Source: Massilia pinisoli
GTDB lineage: Bacteria; Pseudomonadota; Gammaproteobacteria; Burkholderiales; Burkholderiaceae_D
Direction: 5' to 3'
Length of the DNA stretch: 64,000 bases
Assembly: GCF_024753285.1 (NCBI RefSeq)
Contig: NZ_JANUGW010000023.1
Coordinates: 1-64,000, forward strand
Positions 34,954 to 42,896 of the stretch are shown piece after piece. The translations under genes were made by a program, and so were the position numbers. The notes under the pieces are model-generated. The model was not told the origin of the DNA. It worked only from the letters and a program-made list of their open reading frames with translations, and searched no databases. Within the stretch, counting starts at the first letter, position 1; each line of letters opens with the position of its first letter.

Positions 34954-35391
34954 ATGACTGGTACGAGCACACTTGACCCAGATAACTTTCCTGAAACACC
35001 TGACCGCAGCCTCGGCAAGGGCCATGGCGTCGATGCGCTGGGCCCGAGCGATATTTCGGACACGGGGAGCGACGTCGTCGGCGGCCCAGGTTTCGCGGCC
35101 AACCTGGACGACGACCAGAAGCTCGACCTGGACACGGGAACGACGTCGGACAATGAAGCGAGCTATGCGCACGACAGCGCCGGCGCCGACATGGGCGATC
35201 CGAACTTCGAAAGCGACAGCGATTTCGGCGGCACGGGCGAGCGCGCGGCAGCAGGGCGCGACCTGATCGCGAAGGACGGCAACGACATCGATACGGACCG
35301 CATCGAATCGATTCCCAACGTGCCGCTGACGGATGAGGACGTCGATTTCCTCGGCAGCCAGCCGCCGCGGGGGCCGGCGCCGGGACGATAA
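34954..35391 (+). CDS. Small acidic protein of unknown function
   Basis: A 145-residue, strongly acidic, probably disordered protein, rich in Asp, Gly and Ser (for instance DNFPETPDR, LDDDQKLDLDTGTTSDNE, DLIAKDGNDIDTDRIE), without cysteine, signal peptide or membrane segment. GGAGG lies just before the ATG. Similar short acidic proteins occur in related bacteria without known function. It ends in front of a good terminator. Confidence 0.65.
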   Translation: MTGTSTLDPDNFPETPDRSLGKGHGVDALGPSDISDTGSDVVGGPGFAANLDDDQKLDLDTGTTSDNEASYAHDSAGADMGDPNFESDSDFGGTGERAAAGRDLIAKDGNDIDTDRIESIPNVPLTDEDVDFLGSQPPRGPAPGR

Positions 35392-35411
35392 GCGCGGGTT
35401 GTTACGAACGG

Positions 35412-35444
35412 GGCCGGATGGCAGCGATGTCATCCGGCCTTTTT
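35412..35444 (+). terminator. Rho-independent terminator
   Basis: The 9-bp stem GGCCGGATG/CATCCGGCC (35412-35420 with 35431-35439) is followed directly by five T residues. It terminates the acidic-protein gene. Confidence 0.85.
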
Positions 35445-35475
35445 CGTTGGGTGGGCACCCCGTGCCCACCCAACG
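35445..35475. repeat. REP-like 14-bp palindrome
   Basis: The perfect arms CGTTGGGTGGGCAC (35445-35458) and its complement (35462-35475) surround a CCC loop. It starts right after the terminator T-run and just before the stop of the convergent SDR gene. It shares 11 of 14 arm positions with the palindrome at 26-57. Confidence 0.65.
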
Positions 35476-35478
35476 TGG

Positions 35479-36516
35479 TCATGCGTGCCATGCGGTACGC
35501 TGCCACGGCTTGCGGGTCAGCGCCCACGCCGCGAGCAGCGCGCCGCCCAGCAGCACGGTCTTCGTCGGCGCCGAGCGCATCTCGAACGACGTATACGGAC
35601 TCCGTTCGACGACGAGGTGCTTGCGGTTGTTGCGCTGGCGGAGTTCCTGGCCGGTGTCCGGCGCATACAGGGCGTCGCGGCGCGCGCTCGAGTTCGGGCG
35701 GTCGGATTGCTGCTGGCTGAACATCGTGCGGCGCATGAAGCGGTCGACGGCGCGCGGCATCAGGTAACCCGCCACCGACGCGATCTTCGAATGGCTGCCC
35801 ACGTACACGTCGCGCTCGCTCACCTGCGCCGCGTGCACGATCGCTTGCGCCACCAGTTCCGGCGCGTAGTTCGGCGGGGGCAGGTCGGGTTCGTGCTCCA
35901 TATAGCTGCGCGCGTGGTCGGGGAAGGGCGTGGCGATCGCGGACGGCTTGATGACCGTGAGCGAGATGCCGGCATCCTCCTTGTCCAGTTCCATCCGCAG
36001 CGATTCCGTGAAGCCTTTGATCGCGTGCTTAGATGCCGCATACGTGCCCTGCAACGGCACGGCGCGGTCCGACACTTCGCTGCCCAGGTTGATGATGGCG
36101 CCGCCGCCGCGGCCCTTCATGCGCTTGACGGCCTCCAGCGAGCCGTGCACGACGCCCCAGAAATTCGTCTGCATCACCTTGCGCATATCCTCCAGCGCGA
36201 CGTCTTCGTTGCGGCCGTACACACTGATGCCTGCATTGTTGACCCACGTGTCGATGCGGCCGAAGCGTTCCATCGCCGTGTCGCCGATGCGCGCAACGTC
36301 GGCCGGGTTGCCGACGTCCGCCGTCACGGTCGCCACGTCGAGGCCGCGCTGGCCCATCTCGTGCGCGAGCGTGTCGAGGGCATCGGCATCGCGCGCCGCC
36401 AGCACGAGGCGGGCGCCAGCCTCGGCCGCCATGCGCGCGGTGGACAGGCCGATGCCGCTCGTCGCGCCCGTGATCACCATCACTTGTTCATTCAGTTTCT
36501 TGAGCTCGAGGGACAT
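35479..36516 (-). CDS. SDR-family oxidoreductase with C-terminal hydrophobic tail (paralogue 1)
   Basis: A 345-residue short-chain dehydrogenase/reductase. The cofactor motif is TGATSGIG (residues about 16-23), with NNAG and the catalytic Ser-Tyr-Lys in NLGSEVSD and YAASKHA. After the 250-residue core it has an extra 90 residues ending in a hydrophobic stretch (TVLLGGALLAAWAL), probably a membrane anchor. Substrate unknown. ATG 36516 has a GGAGAC site upstream. It lies 25 bases after a highly similar gene; the pair came from a tandem duplication. Confidence 0.88.
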   Translation of the reverse strand: MSLELKKLNEQVMVITGATSGIGLSTARMAAEAGARLVLAARDADALDTLAHEMGQRGLDVATVTADVGNPADVARIGDTAMERFGRIDTWVNNAGISVYGRNEDVALEDMRKVMQTNFWGVVHGSLEAVKRMKGRGGGAIINLGSEVSDRAVPLQGTYAASKHAIKGFTESLRMELDKEDAGISLTVIKPSAIATPFPDHARSYMEHEPDLPPPNYAPELVAQAIVHAAQVSERDVYVGSHSKIASVAGYLMPRAVDRFMRRTMFSQQQSDRPNSSARRDALYAPDTGQELRQRNNRKHLVVERSPYTSFEMRSAPTKTVLLGGALLAAWALTRKPWQRTAWHA

Positions 36517-36541
36517 GGTGTCTCCTTGTCGATTCGATCGG

Positions 36542-37600
36542 TCACAGTGCCTGGCGCAGGCGGTTCGCGGGCCACGTGCGGGCGGTGGGACGGCCTGCCA
36601 GCTTCCACGCGGCGAACAGCGCACCGGCGCCCAGCAGCACGCCCATCACCTTGCCCTTGCGCAGCGACAGCGCAGTGTACGGGCAGGTTTCGACGACGTG
36701 AGCGGAGATGCCCTGGCGCTCGCGCAATTCGTGCTGCGGGTCCGGCGCGTGCAGTGCGTCGCGACGGTTCGGCGGGCGCGGCACGTCCGCCTGCTGTTTC
36801 CGGAACATCGTCGCGCGCATATAGCGGTCGAGCGCGCCGGGCAGGGCGAAGCCGCCGCTGGACAGCGCCTTCGCGGCCCCGCCGACGAACACGTCGCGTT
36901 TCGGATGCTGGGCCGCGTACAGGATCGTCTTCGCGACGAGTTCCGGCGCGTAGACCGGTGGCGGCAGGCTCGGTTCCTTGTCCATGTAGTTCTTCGCGTG
37001 CGCGACGAACATCGTGTCGACGGCGGCCGGCTTGACGAGGGTGACGGCGATCGGCGCGGTGTCGTGCTCGAGTTCCACACGGAGCGAATCCGTGAACGCC
37101 TTCACGGCGTGCTTCGACGCGGCATAGATGCCTTGCAGGGGGATCGAGTGATCGGACAGCTCGCTGCCCAGGTTGATGATGGCGCCGCCGCCGCGCGTCT
37201 TCATGTGCCTCACGGCTTCCAGCGAGCCGTGCACGACACCCCAGTAATTGGTGTCGAACAGGCGCTGCATGTCCTCGAGGGATACGTCTTCGTTGCGGCC
37301 GAAGATCGAGATGCCGGCGTTGTTGACCCATGTGTCGATGCGCCCGAAGCGTTCCATCGCGGCCTGGCCGATGCGCGCCACGTCGGCCGGATCGCCGACG
37401 TCCGCGACGACGGTCGCCACTTGCGTACCGGTGTGACGCAGCTCGCTCGCCAATTGGTCGAGGGCGTCGGCGCTGCGCGCCGCGAGGACCAGCTTCGCGC
37501 ATTGCTCGGCGGCCATGCGCGCCGTCGTGAGGCCGATGCCGCTCGTCGCGCCGGTGATGACCATCACCTGCTCGTTAATCTTGCGTAATTGCACTGACAT
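36542..37600 (-). CDS. SDR-family oxidoreductase with C-terminal hydrophobic tail (paralogue 2)
   Basis: A 352-residue protein closely similar to its downstream neighbour along the whole length: TGATSGIG, WVNNAGISIFGRNEDVSLEDMQ, YAASKHAVKAFTDSLRVEL. It also has the same C-terminal extension, with a hydrophobic end (GVLLGAGALFAAWKL). The start at 37600 has AAGGAG upstream. As first gene of the pair it should be expressed from a promoter upstream of 37600. The two may differ in substrate; nothing in the sequence tells which. Confidence 0.88.
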   Translation of the reverse strand: MSVQLRKINEQVMVITGATSGIGLTTARMAAEQCAKLVLAARSADALDQLASELRHTGTQVATVVADVGDPADVARIGQAAMERFGRIDTWVNNAGISIFGRNEDVSLEDMQRLFDTNYWGVVHGSLEAVRHMKTRGGGAIINLGSELSDHSIPLQGIYAASKHAVKAFTDSLRVELEHDTAPIAVTLVKPAAVDTMFVAHAKNYMDKEPSLPPPVYAPELVAKTILYAAQHPKRDVFVGGAAKALSSGGFALPGALDRYMRATMFRKQQADVPRPPNRRDALHAPDPQHELRERQGISAHVVETCPYTALSLRKGKVMGVLLGAGALFAAWKLAGRPTARTWPANRLRQAL

Positions 37601-37890
37601 GAATGCTCCTTCGCTCGGGTTGGAAGCGGCCGCCGTGGTGCGCGGCAAGCGTATCCGGACGGCCTCCTCGGTGAATACGAGAATCGTGGCCGCTCGGCGG
37701 ATTTCAAGTCATTTTTTACAACATGGTGGCGACACGCGGCTGTTCAAGCCCGTATTGCCGGGCCGTTGCCAGTTGTGCGCGATACGGCCGCGTTCACTGA
37801 TAGCATCGACCTCATACACGCCGGCGTGACGACGTCGTCCGTTTCGGCGTTGGCGACAGGAGAAAAATTACAACGATGGCCCTCATGCGT
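37601..37890. other. Intergenic region upstream of the SDR pair
   Basis: 290 bases between the SDR operon start and the stop codon of a small minus-strand gene. The left part must hold the SDR promoter (minus strand). No RNA gene, repeat or terminator is evident, and open frames here lack coding character. Confidence 0.45.
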
Positions 37891-38103
37891 TCAATGTGCC
37901 TTGGACAGGATCAGCAGCCAGCGGCGCAGCAGCAGCACTTCCACGTGGCCCGGTTCGACGCCGGTATCGCACTCGATGATCGGGTTGACCGGGTAGAAGC
38001 GCTTGCGGAAATCGCGCGTCACCAGAACCTCGCGGCGACCGAAGCGCAGCAGGAAAGGCGTCGGGGCGTATTCGAGGCCGAAGGAGCTGTTCAGAGTAGT
38101 CAT
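37891..38103 (-). CDS. Small conserved-looking hypothetical protein
   Basis: A 70-residue basic protein with an even mix of hydrophobic and charged residues (FLLRFGRREVLVTRDFRKRFYPV, EVLLLRRWLLILSKAH). There is no signal peptide or motif I recognise. Coding is supported by AAAGGG at the right distance before the ATG and by protein-like composition. Upstream is a LexA-type box, shared with the divergent PAP2 gene. Confidence 0.6.
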   Translation of the reverse strand: MTTLNSSFGLEYAPTPFLLRFGRREVLVTRDFRKRFYPVNPIIECDTGVEPGHVEVLLLRRWLLILSKAH

Positions 38104-38193
38104 GGCGATCCCTTTATCGAGTGTGTTTACGAATCAAGTTGTGCTGTTGTTGGCAAGTTGTCTTGCTCGAGTAGGTACAGAATAGCACAACTA

Positions 38194-38209
38194 CTGTATA
38201 AATCCACAG
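38194..38209. promoter_or_regulatory. LexA-type SOS box
   Basis: CTGTATAAATCCACAG matches CTGT-N8-ACAG with an AT-rich centre and the flanking TA of strong boxes. A weaker copy, CTGTACAAAAAACCAG, starts at 38213. It lies 91 bases from the start of the small minus-strand gene and 71 bases from the PAP2 start, so either or both could be SOS controlled. Confidence 0.6.
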
Positions 38210-38279
38210 GTACTGTACAAAAAACCAGTCATTGCATATTTGTGTGGTTTTTTCGCCAATACGTCCCATCTGGAGCGGC

Positions 38280-39035
38280 ATGCTGAATCCCGCTTCCTCG
38301 CCGCTGCGCCGCTTCATCGACGCCCGCCTGTCGCCCGAGGGCGCCATGGGCCTGCATCTCACCATCGGCGTCGCGGTGCTGCTCGTGGCCGCCTGGATCT
38401 TCGGCGCCATCGCCGAGGACGTCGTCACGGGCGCGACGATCACCCTCGTCGACGTGCGCCTCGCGCACTGGTTCCATGACCGCGCCACGCCCGGCTTCAC
38501 GCGCGCCATGCTGTTCGTCACGCACTGGAACGGCATCGCGGGCAGCAGCGTCATGGGCGCGCTGCTTGCGCTGTGGTTCTGGCGCCGCCGTGCGTACTAC
38601 TGGCTGATCGTCTGCCTCGTCGCCGTGCCGGGCGGCATGCTGCTGAACGCGGCGCTGAAGCACGCGTTCCGGCGCGCGCGGCCCAGCTTCGACGATCCGC
38701 TGCTGAGCCTCGTCACGTACAGCTTCCCCAGCGGGCACACGGCGGCAGCCACTGTGTTCTACGGCCTGCTCGCGTCCTACCTCGTGCGCCGCGCGCATGC
38801 GTGGCCTGCGCGCGTGCTGGCTGTCGCCGGTGCCGTCGCGATGGTGATGCTCGTCGCGCTGTCGCGCATGGTTCTCGGCGTGCACTACCTGTCCGACGTG
38901 CTGGCCGCCGCGGCGGAAGGGGCGGCGTGGCTGGCGATCTGCATCACGGCCGTCTCCACCCTGCACCGGCGCCGGCTGGCGCGCGGTCACGGCTCGTGGA
39001 GCGAACAGGCCCATGCAGCGGAGGATCTGCGATGA
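38280..39035 (+). CDS. PAP2-family lipid phosphatase
   Basis: A 251-residue inner-membrane protein with about six hydrophobic helices. The three PAP2 motifs are complete: KHAFRRARP (Lys127 to Pro135), PSGH (His153) and SRMVLGVHYLSD (Arg196, His202, Asp206). It should remove phosphate from lipid phosphates such as undecaprenyl pyrophosphate or phosphatidic acid, facing the periplasm. Its stop overlaps the start of a lipid kinase (ATGA). The two together suggest lipid phosphate cycling. The open frame begins earlier, but ATG 38280 starts the family-like part. Confidence 0.9.
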   Translation: MLNPASSPLRRFIDARLSPEGAMGLHLTIGVAVLLVAAWIFGAIAEDVVTGATITLVDVRLAHWFHDRATPGFTRAMLFVTHWNGIAGSSVMGALLALWFWRRRAYYWLIVCLVAVPGGMLLNAALKHAFRRARPSFDDPLLSLVTYSFPSGHTAAATVFYGLLASYLVRRAHAWPARVLAVAGAVAMVMLVALSRMVLGVHYLSDVLAAAAEGAAWLAICITAVSTLHRRRLARGHGSWSEQAHAAEDLR

Positions 39036-39946
39036 AGCCCGTCACCGTGATCGTCAACGCGGGCGCCGGCACCGGGCACGACGAGGCGGCCTGTGCGACG
39101 CTCCAGGCGCAACTCGCCGGCGCGGGACTCGACGCGAACCTCGTGCAGGCACATGGCGGCGCCGAGATGATCGGCGCGGCGAAGCAGGCGTTGCAGGACG
39201 GTGCACGCCTCGTCGCCGCGGGCGGCGGCGACGGCACGATCAATGCCGTGGCGTCCGTCATGGTCGACAGCGGCGTGCCGTTCGGTGTGCTGCCGCTCGG
39301 CACCTTGAACCATTTCGCGAAGGACCTCGGCATCCCGCTCGACGTCGAGGCGGCCGTGCGCAACCTCGCGACGGGTACGCCGGTGAAAGTCGACGTGGGC
39401 GAGGTGAACGGCCGCATCTTCCTGAACAACTCGAGTCTCGGCCTGTACCCGGACATCGTGCGCGACCGCGAAAAGCAGCAGCGCCGCCTCGGCCGCGGCA
39501 AATGGCCCGCGGCTGTCTGGGCCGCGCTCGCCGCGCTGCGCCGCTATCCGTTCCTGTCGATGCGGCTCGACGTCAACGGCGAGCGTCTCGCGCGCCGCAC
39601 GCCGTTCGTCTTCATCGGCAACAATGCGTACACGATGGAAGGCCTGGCGATCGGCGAGCGGGCGCGCCTGGACGAGGGCATCCTGAGCCTGTACGTCGCC
39701 CAGCGTCCGACCCGCCTGGGCCTGCTGCGCTTCGCGTTCGACGCGCTGCTCGGCCGCCTGGGCCAGGAGCGCGACTTCGACGTCCTGACGTCGCCCGGGT
39801 TCGACATCGACACCCATCGCCGCCGGCTGCTCGTCGCGACGGACGGCGAAGTGACGGAGATGAGTGCGCCGTTGCGCTACCGGATGCGGCCTGGCGCACT
39901 GACGGTGCTCGTGCCGCCGGCGGACAATGGTGCCAATCCACGCTAA
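39032..39946 (+). CDS. Diacylglycerol/lipid kinase family protein
   Basis: A 304-residue kinase of the DagK/LCB5 type. The nucleotide-binding core is VNAGAGTGHDEA, then AAGGGDGTINAVASVM, the signature GDGT loop, and LPLGTLNHFAKDLGIP. The C-terminal beta-sandwich includes VNGRIFLNNSSLGLYP. The lipid substrate is not evident. The start overlaps the PAP2 stop codon and it ends 23 bases before a metallophosphoesterase gene, making a three-gene operon for lipid phosphorylation and dephosphorylation. Confidence 0.9.
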   Translation: MKPVTVIVNAGAGTGHDEAACATLQAQLAGAGLDANLVQAHGGAEMIGAAKQALQDGARLVAAGGGDGTINAVASVMVDSGVPFGVLPLGTLNHFAKDLGIPLDVEAAVRNLATGTPVKVDVGEVNGRIFLNNSSLGLYPDIVRDREKQQRRLGRGKWPAAVWAALAALRRYPFLSMRLDVNGERLARRTPFVFIGNNAYTMEGLAIGERARLDEGILSLYVAQRPTRLGLLRFAFDALLGRLGQERDFDVLTSPGFDIDTHRRRLLVATDGEVTEMSAPLRYRMRPGALTVLVPPADNGANPR

Positions 39947-39969
39947 CGGTAAGACGAAAAGGGAATCCC

Positions 39970-40821
39970 ATGCGTACACTCGTCCACCTGTCCGACCTGC
40001 ATTTCGGCCGCGTCGACCCGCAACTGCTCGATCCGCTGCGCGACCTGGTGCACAAGCTGGCGCCGAACGTCGTCGTCGTCTCGGGCGACCTCACGCAGCG
40101 CGCCAAGAGCGAGCAGTTCGAGGAAGCGAAGGCCTGGCTCGACACGTTGCCGGGCCCGCAGATCATCGTGCCGGGCAACCACGATATTTCGCTGTACAAC
40201 GTGTTCCGCCGCTTCCTGGCGCCGCTGGATCGCTACAAGCGCTACATCACGGACGATCTCGACCCCGTCTACATCGACGACGAGATCGCCGTGCTGGGCG
40301 TGAACACGGCGCGCTCGCTCACGTTCAAGGACGGCCGCGTCAACAAGGAGCAGGTGGAGAAGATCCGCGCCACCTTGTCGGGTCTCCCGCCCGAGGTCAC
40401 GCGCGTCGTCGTCACGCACCACCCGTTCGACCTGCCGAAAGACGCGGACAAGCAGGGGGCGGAAGAGGGCGACCTCGTCGACCGCGCGCACATGGCGATG
40501 GACGTGTTCGCGGAGCTCGGTGTCGACCTGCTGATGGCCGGCCACCTGCACATGAGCCACGCGGGCAATACGCAGGCGCGCTACAAGATCAGCGAATATG
40601 CGGCGCTCGTCGTGCAGGCCGGCACGGCCACGTCCACGCGCGGGCGCGGCGAAGTGAATTCGTTCAACGTGATCCGCGTCGAGCCCCTGCGCATCGAGGT
40701 CGACCGCTACGGCTGGGACAGCGTGCACAACCAGTTCCAGCTGCTCGCCACCGAAAAATTCATGCGCAGCGGGAACGTCTGGGCCGAGGTGCCGGACGGC
40801 ATGATGGCTGCGGGGCTCTGA
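39970..40821 (+). CDS. Calcineurin-like metallophosphoesterase
   Basis: A 283-residue enzyme with the full two-metal motif series: DLHFG (Asp9, His11), VVVSGDLTQR (Asp40), VPGNHD (Asn70, His71), VTHHPFD and AGHLHMSH. It should cleave phosphodiester or monoester bonds in the cytoplasm. Relatives act on cyclic nucleotides or on lipid-linked UDP (LpxH-like), but the order of residues does not single one out. Third gene of the PAP2 operon. Confidence 0.9.
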   Translation: MRTLVHLSDLHFGRVDPQLLDPLRDLVHKLAPNVVVVSGDLTQRAKSEQFEEAKAWLDTLPGPQIIVPGNHDISLYNVFRRFLAPLDRYKRYITDDLDPVYIDDEIAVLGVNTARSLTFKDGRVNKEQVEKIRATLSGLPPEVTRVVVTHHPFDLPKDADKQGAEEGDLVDRAHMAMDVFAELGVDLLMAGHLHMSHAGNTQARYKISEYAALVVQAGTATSTRGRGEVNSFNVIRVEPLRIEVDRYGWDSVHNQFQLLATEKFMRSGNVWAEVPDGMMAAGL

Positions 40822-40837
40822 GCCGCGGGACTCTGAC

Positions 40838-41482
40838 TCACCGGCCGCCGTTCGATTTCTGCTTGTCGCTCGAGCGGCGCTGTTCGACCCGTCCCTGCAC
40901 GAACGAACCGATGAAGGCGCCCAGGGTCAGCTTGGTCAGGTCGAGGAACGCGGACGAGTTCGCGTTTGTCGAGGCGATCGAGATCAGCGAAAAGACGAGC
41001 GTGAGGAACACGGTCGTCAGCGGCAGGCCCGTCACGCCCAGCTTCGTGAAATTGCCCGAGATGCCCGTCAGCGCGCGCAGCCGCACGTACTGGTCGATCG
41101 GCTCGGGCTTGCCGTCGAGGACGGCCTGCTCGACGAGCGGCAAATCGTCGAATGGAATGGTCGCCCTCGACCCCATGTGCGCGGACACGAGCAGGCCCTT
41201 GCCCAGCAGCGCAGCGACGACGGCGATGAACAGCAGGCTCATGGGCCCCGCTTCCTGGCCCGCCAGCTCGAGCCAGGTCGGAGAGCGGGGCTGCAGTTCA
41301 GCGCCCAGCGACTGGTGCAGCTGCAGGTAGACGATGATGCAGAAACAGACTGCCGAGACGACGACGAACGTATAGCCAGACGCGCGCAGGAAGTGGTCCG
41401 GTTGGTGATGGCGTTGCAAGGGCGAGTCCGGTTGAATCTGGCCTTCTTTGACGACAATACTGGTCTCCACGGGAGCCTCCAT
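40838..41482 (-). CDS. Membrane protein of unknown function
   Basis: A 214-residue protein with three probable membrane helices (about 37-52, 80-98 and 150-170). Between them is a soluble stretch (PFDDLPLVEQAVLDGKPEPIDQYVRLRALTG) and a basic C terminus. No family is recognised. It is the last gene of a minus-strand cluster after the phospholipase D-like gene (25 bases), so a membrane-related role is likely. Confidence 0.7.
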   Translation of the reverse strand: MEAPVETSIVVKEGQIQPDSPLQRHHQPDHFLRASGYTFVVVSAVCFCIIVYLQLHQSLGAELQPRSPTWLELAGQEAGPMSLLFIAVVAALLGKGLLVSAHMGSRATIPFDDLPLVEQAVLDGKPEPIDQYVRLRALTGISGNFTKLGVTGLPLTTVFLTLVFSLISIASTNANSSAFLDLTKLTLGAFIGSFVQGRVEQRRSSDKQKSNGGR

Positions 41483-41507
41483 CGGGTTGGGGTCGACAGC
41501 GCGAGCG

Positions 41508-42896
41508 CTAGATCCAATACTCGCCCAACCGCGACATCCATTCCTTGATCCGGTCCGACCAGGGCCGGTGCCGCCACCGCTCCAATGTGACTTCCTTCGA
41601 GTCGCGCAGATCCTCCGCGAACGCGCTCTCCATCGCGGTGCCGAATGCGGGATCGATGACGACGACGTTCAGCTCGTAGTTGTGGATGAAGCTGCGCCGG
41701 TCGATGTTGGCCGACCCGATCGTCGACCAGCCGCCGTCGATGACGGCTGTCTTGGCGTGCAGCACGGCGATCTGCAGCTCGAAGATGCGCACGCCGCCCG
41801 CGAGCAGCTGGTTGTAGAACGCCTGGCCCGCGTAGCGGATGAGGCCGTGGTCCGATACGCCCGGCAGCACGAGCCGCACGTCCACGCCCCGTTTCGCCGC
41901 GCCGATCAGCGCATCGACGATCTGCTGGTCGGGCACGAAGTACGCCGACGTGATGTGGATCGATTTCTTCGCCTCGCTGATCGCGACGACGAGCGCTTTA
42001 TAAATGTCCGATTCGTGGTCCGGGTCGGATGCGAGCACGCGGACGATCTTGTCGCCGGCCGGCGCGAGCTTCGGAAAATACTCGGCCTGCGGCAGTTCCC
42101 CGCCTTCCTGCTGCACCCACAGGTCGATGAACGACCATTGCAGCGGCGCGACGGCCGGGCCTTCGATCTTGACGTGCGTGTCGCGCCAGCCGACCTTGTC
42201 GCCGTCGTCCGGCTTGTGGCGCGAGCGGAACAGCGAGCTGTTCGCATACGTGCTGCTGATGTTGATGCCGCCCGTGAACGCGACCTTGCCGTCGACGACC
42301 ATCAGCTTGCGGTGGTTGCGGTTGTTCAGCTCCCACTTGCCGCGCGCCTTCGCGGGGTTCACGGGATTGAAGATCAGTACCTGGATCCCGGCCTGGCGCA
42401 TGCGGTCGAAGAACGCGGACGGCGTGGCGATGCCGCCCACGGCGTCGACCATCACATTGACGGCCACGCCCTGGCTCCGCTTCTCGATCAGCAGGTCGGC
42501 GAACTCGTTGCCGATCTCGTCCTGGTCGAAGATATAGGTCTCCAGGTTGATGGAACTGGTGGCGACCTTCGCCGCGGCCATCATCTCGCGCATCGTGGCG
42601 GGGCCGTCGAACAGCAAGGTGACTTTGTTGCCGGCGATGAGGGGCACACCCGTCGCCTGTTCTTCCAGCGCGGCCAGCGCCTTCAGGTCGCCGCTCGCGT
42701 TGGCCCAGCGCTTTGCGACGAGCGCGGACGCCTGCTTCGGCGCCAGCGCGCCCTTCGTCGTCGCGATCGTGGGCGTCGCTTTCGCGGGCGCGTCGGGGTC
42801 GACGTCCGGCAACGACTTGCACGCGACGACGCAGCAGCAGAGGCACAGGACCAGCACCCGGGCGAACGAAGGAAGGCGGCGCAGCAGGGATCTCAT
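41508..42896 (-). CDS. Phospholipase D/cardiolipin synthase-like lipoprotein
   Basis: A 462-residue protein with two HKD motifs: HRKLMVVDGKVAFTGG in the first half and HAKTAVIDGGWSTIGSANID in the second, the catalytic pair of the phospholipase D superfamily. The N terminus is a signal peptide ending in VVAC (Cys26), so it may be lipidated and face the periplasm. Family members include cardiolipin synthases ClsB/ClsC. Its start overlaps the stop of the Gcr gene by 4 bases (ATGA), so the two are coupled. Confidence 0.87.
   Translation of the reverse strand: MRSLLRRLPSFARVLVLCLCCCVVACKSLPDVDPDAPAKATPTIATTKGALAPKQASALVAKRWANASGDLKALAALEEQATGVPLIAGNKVTLLFDGPATMREMMAAAKVATSSINLETYIFDQDEIGNEFADLLIEKRSQGVAVNVMVDAVGGIATPSAFFDRMRQAGIQVLIFNPVNPAKARGKWELNNRNHRKLMVVDGKVAFTGGINISSTYANSSLFRSRHKPDDGDKVGWRDTHVKIEGPAVAPLQWSFIDLWVQQEGGELPQAEYFPKLAPAGDKIVRVLASDPDHESDIYKALVVAISEAKKSIHITSAYFVPDQQIVDALIGAAKRGVDVRLVLPGVSDHGLIRYAGQAFYNQLLAGGVRIFELQIAVLHAKTAVIDGGWSTIGSANIDRRSFIHNYELNVVVIDPAFGTAMESAFAEDLRDSKEVTLERWRHRPWSDRIKEWMSRLGEYWI

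Noticed and set aside
37766..37996. A 76-codon plus-strand open frame
   Set aside because: It overlaps the better supported 70-residue minus-strand gene and has no ribosome site or coding character.
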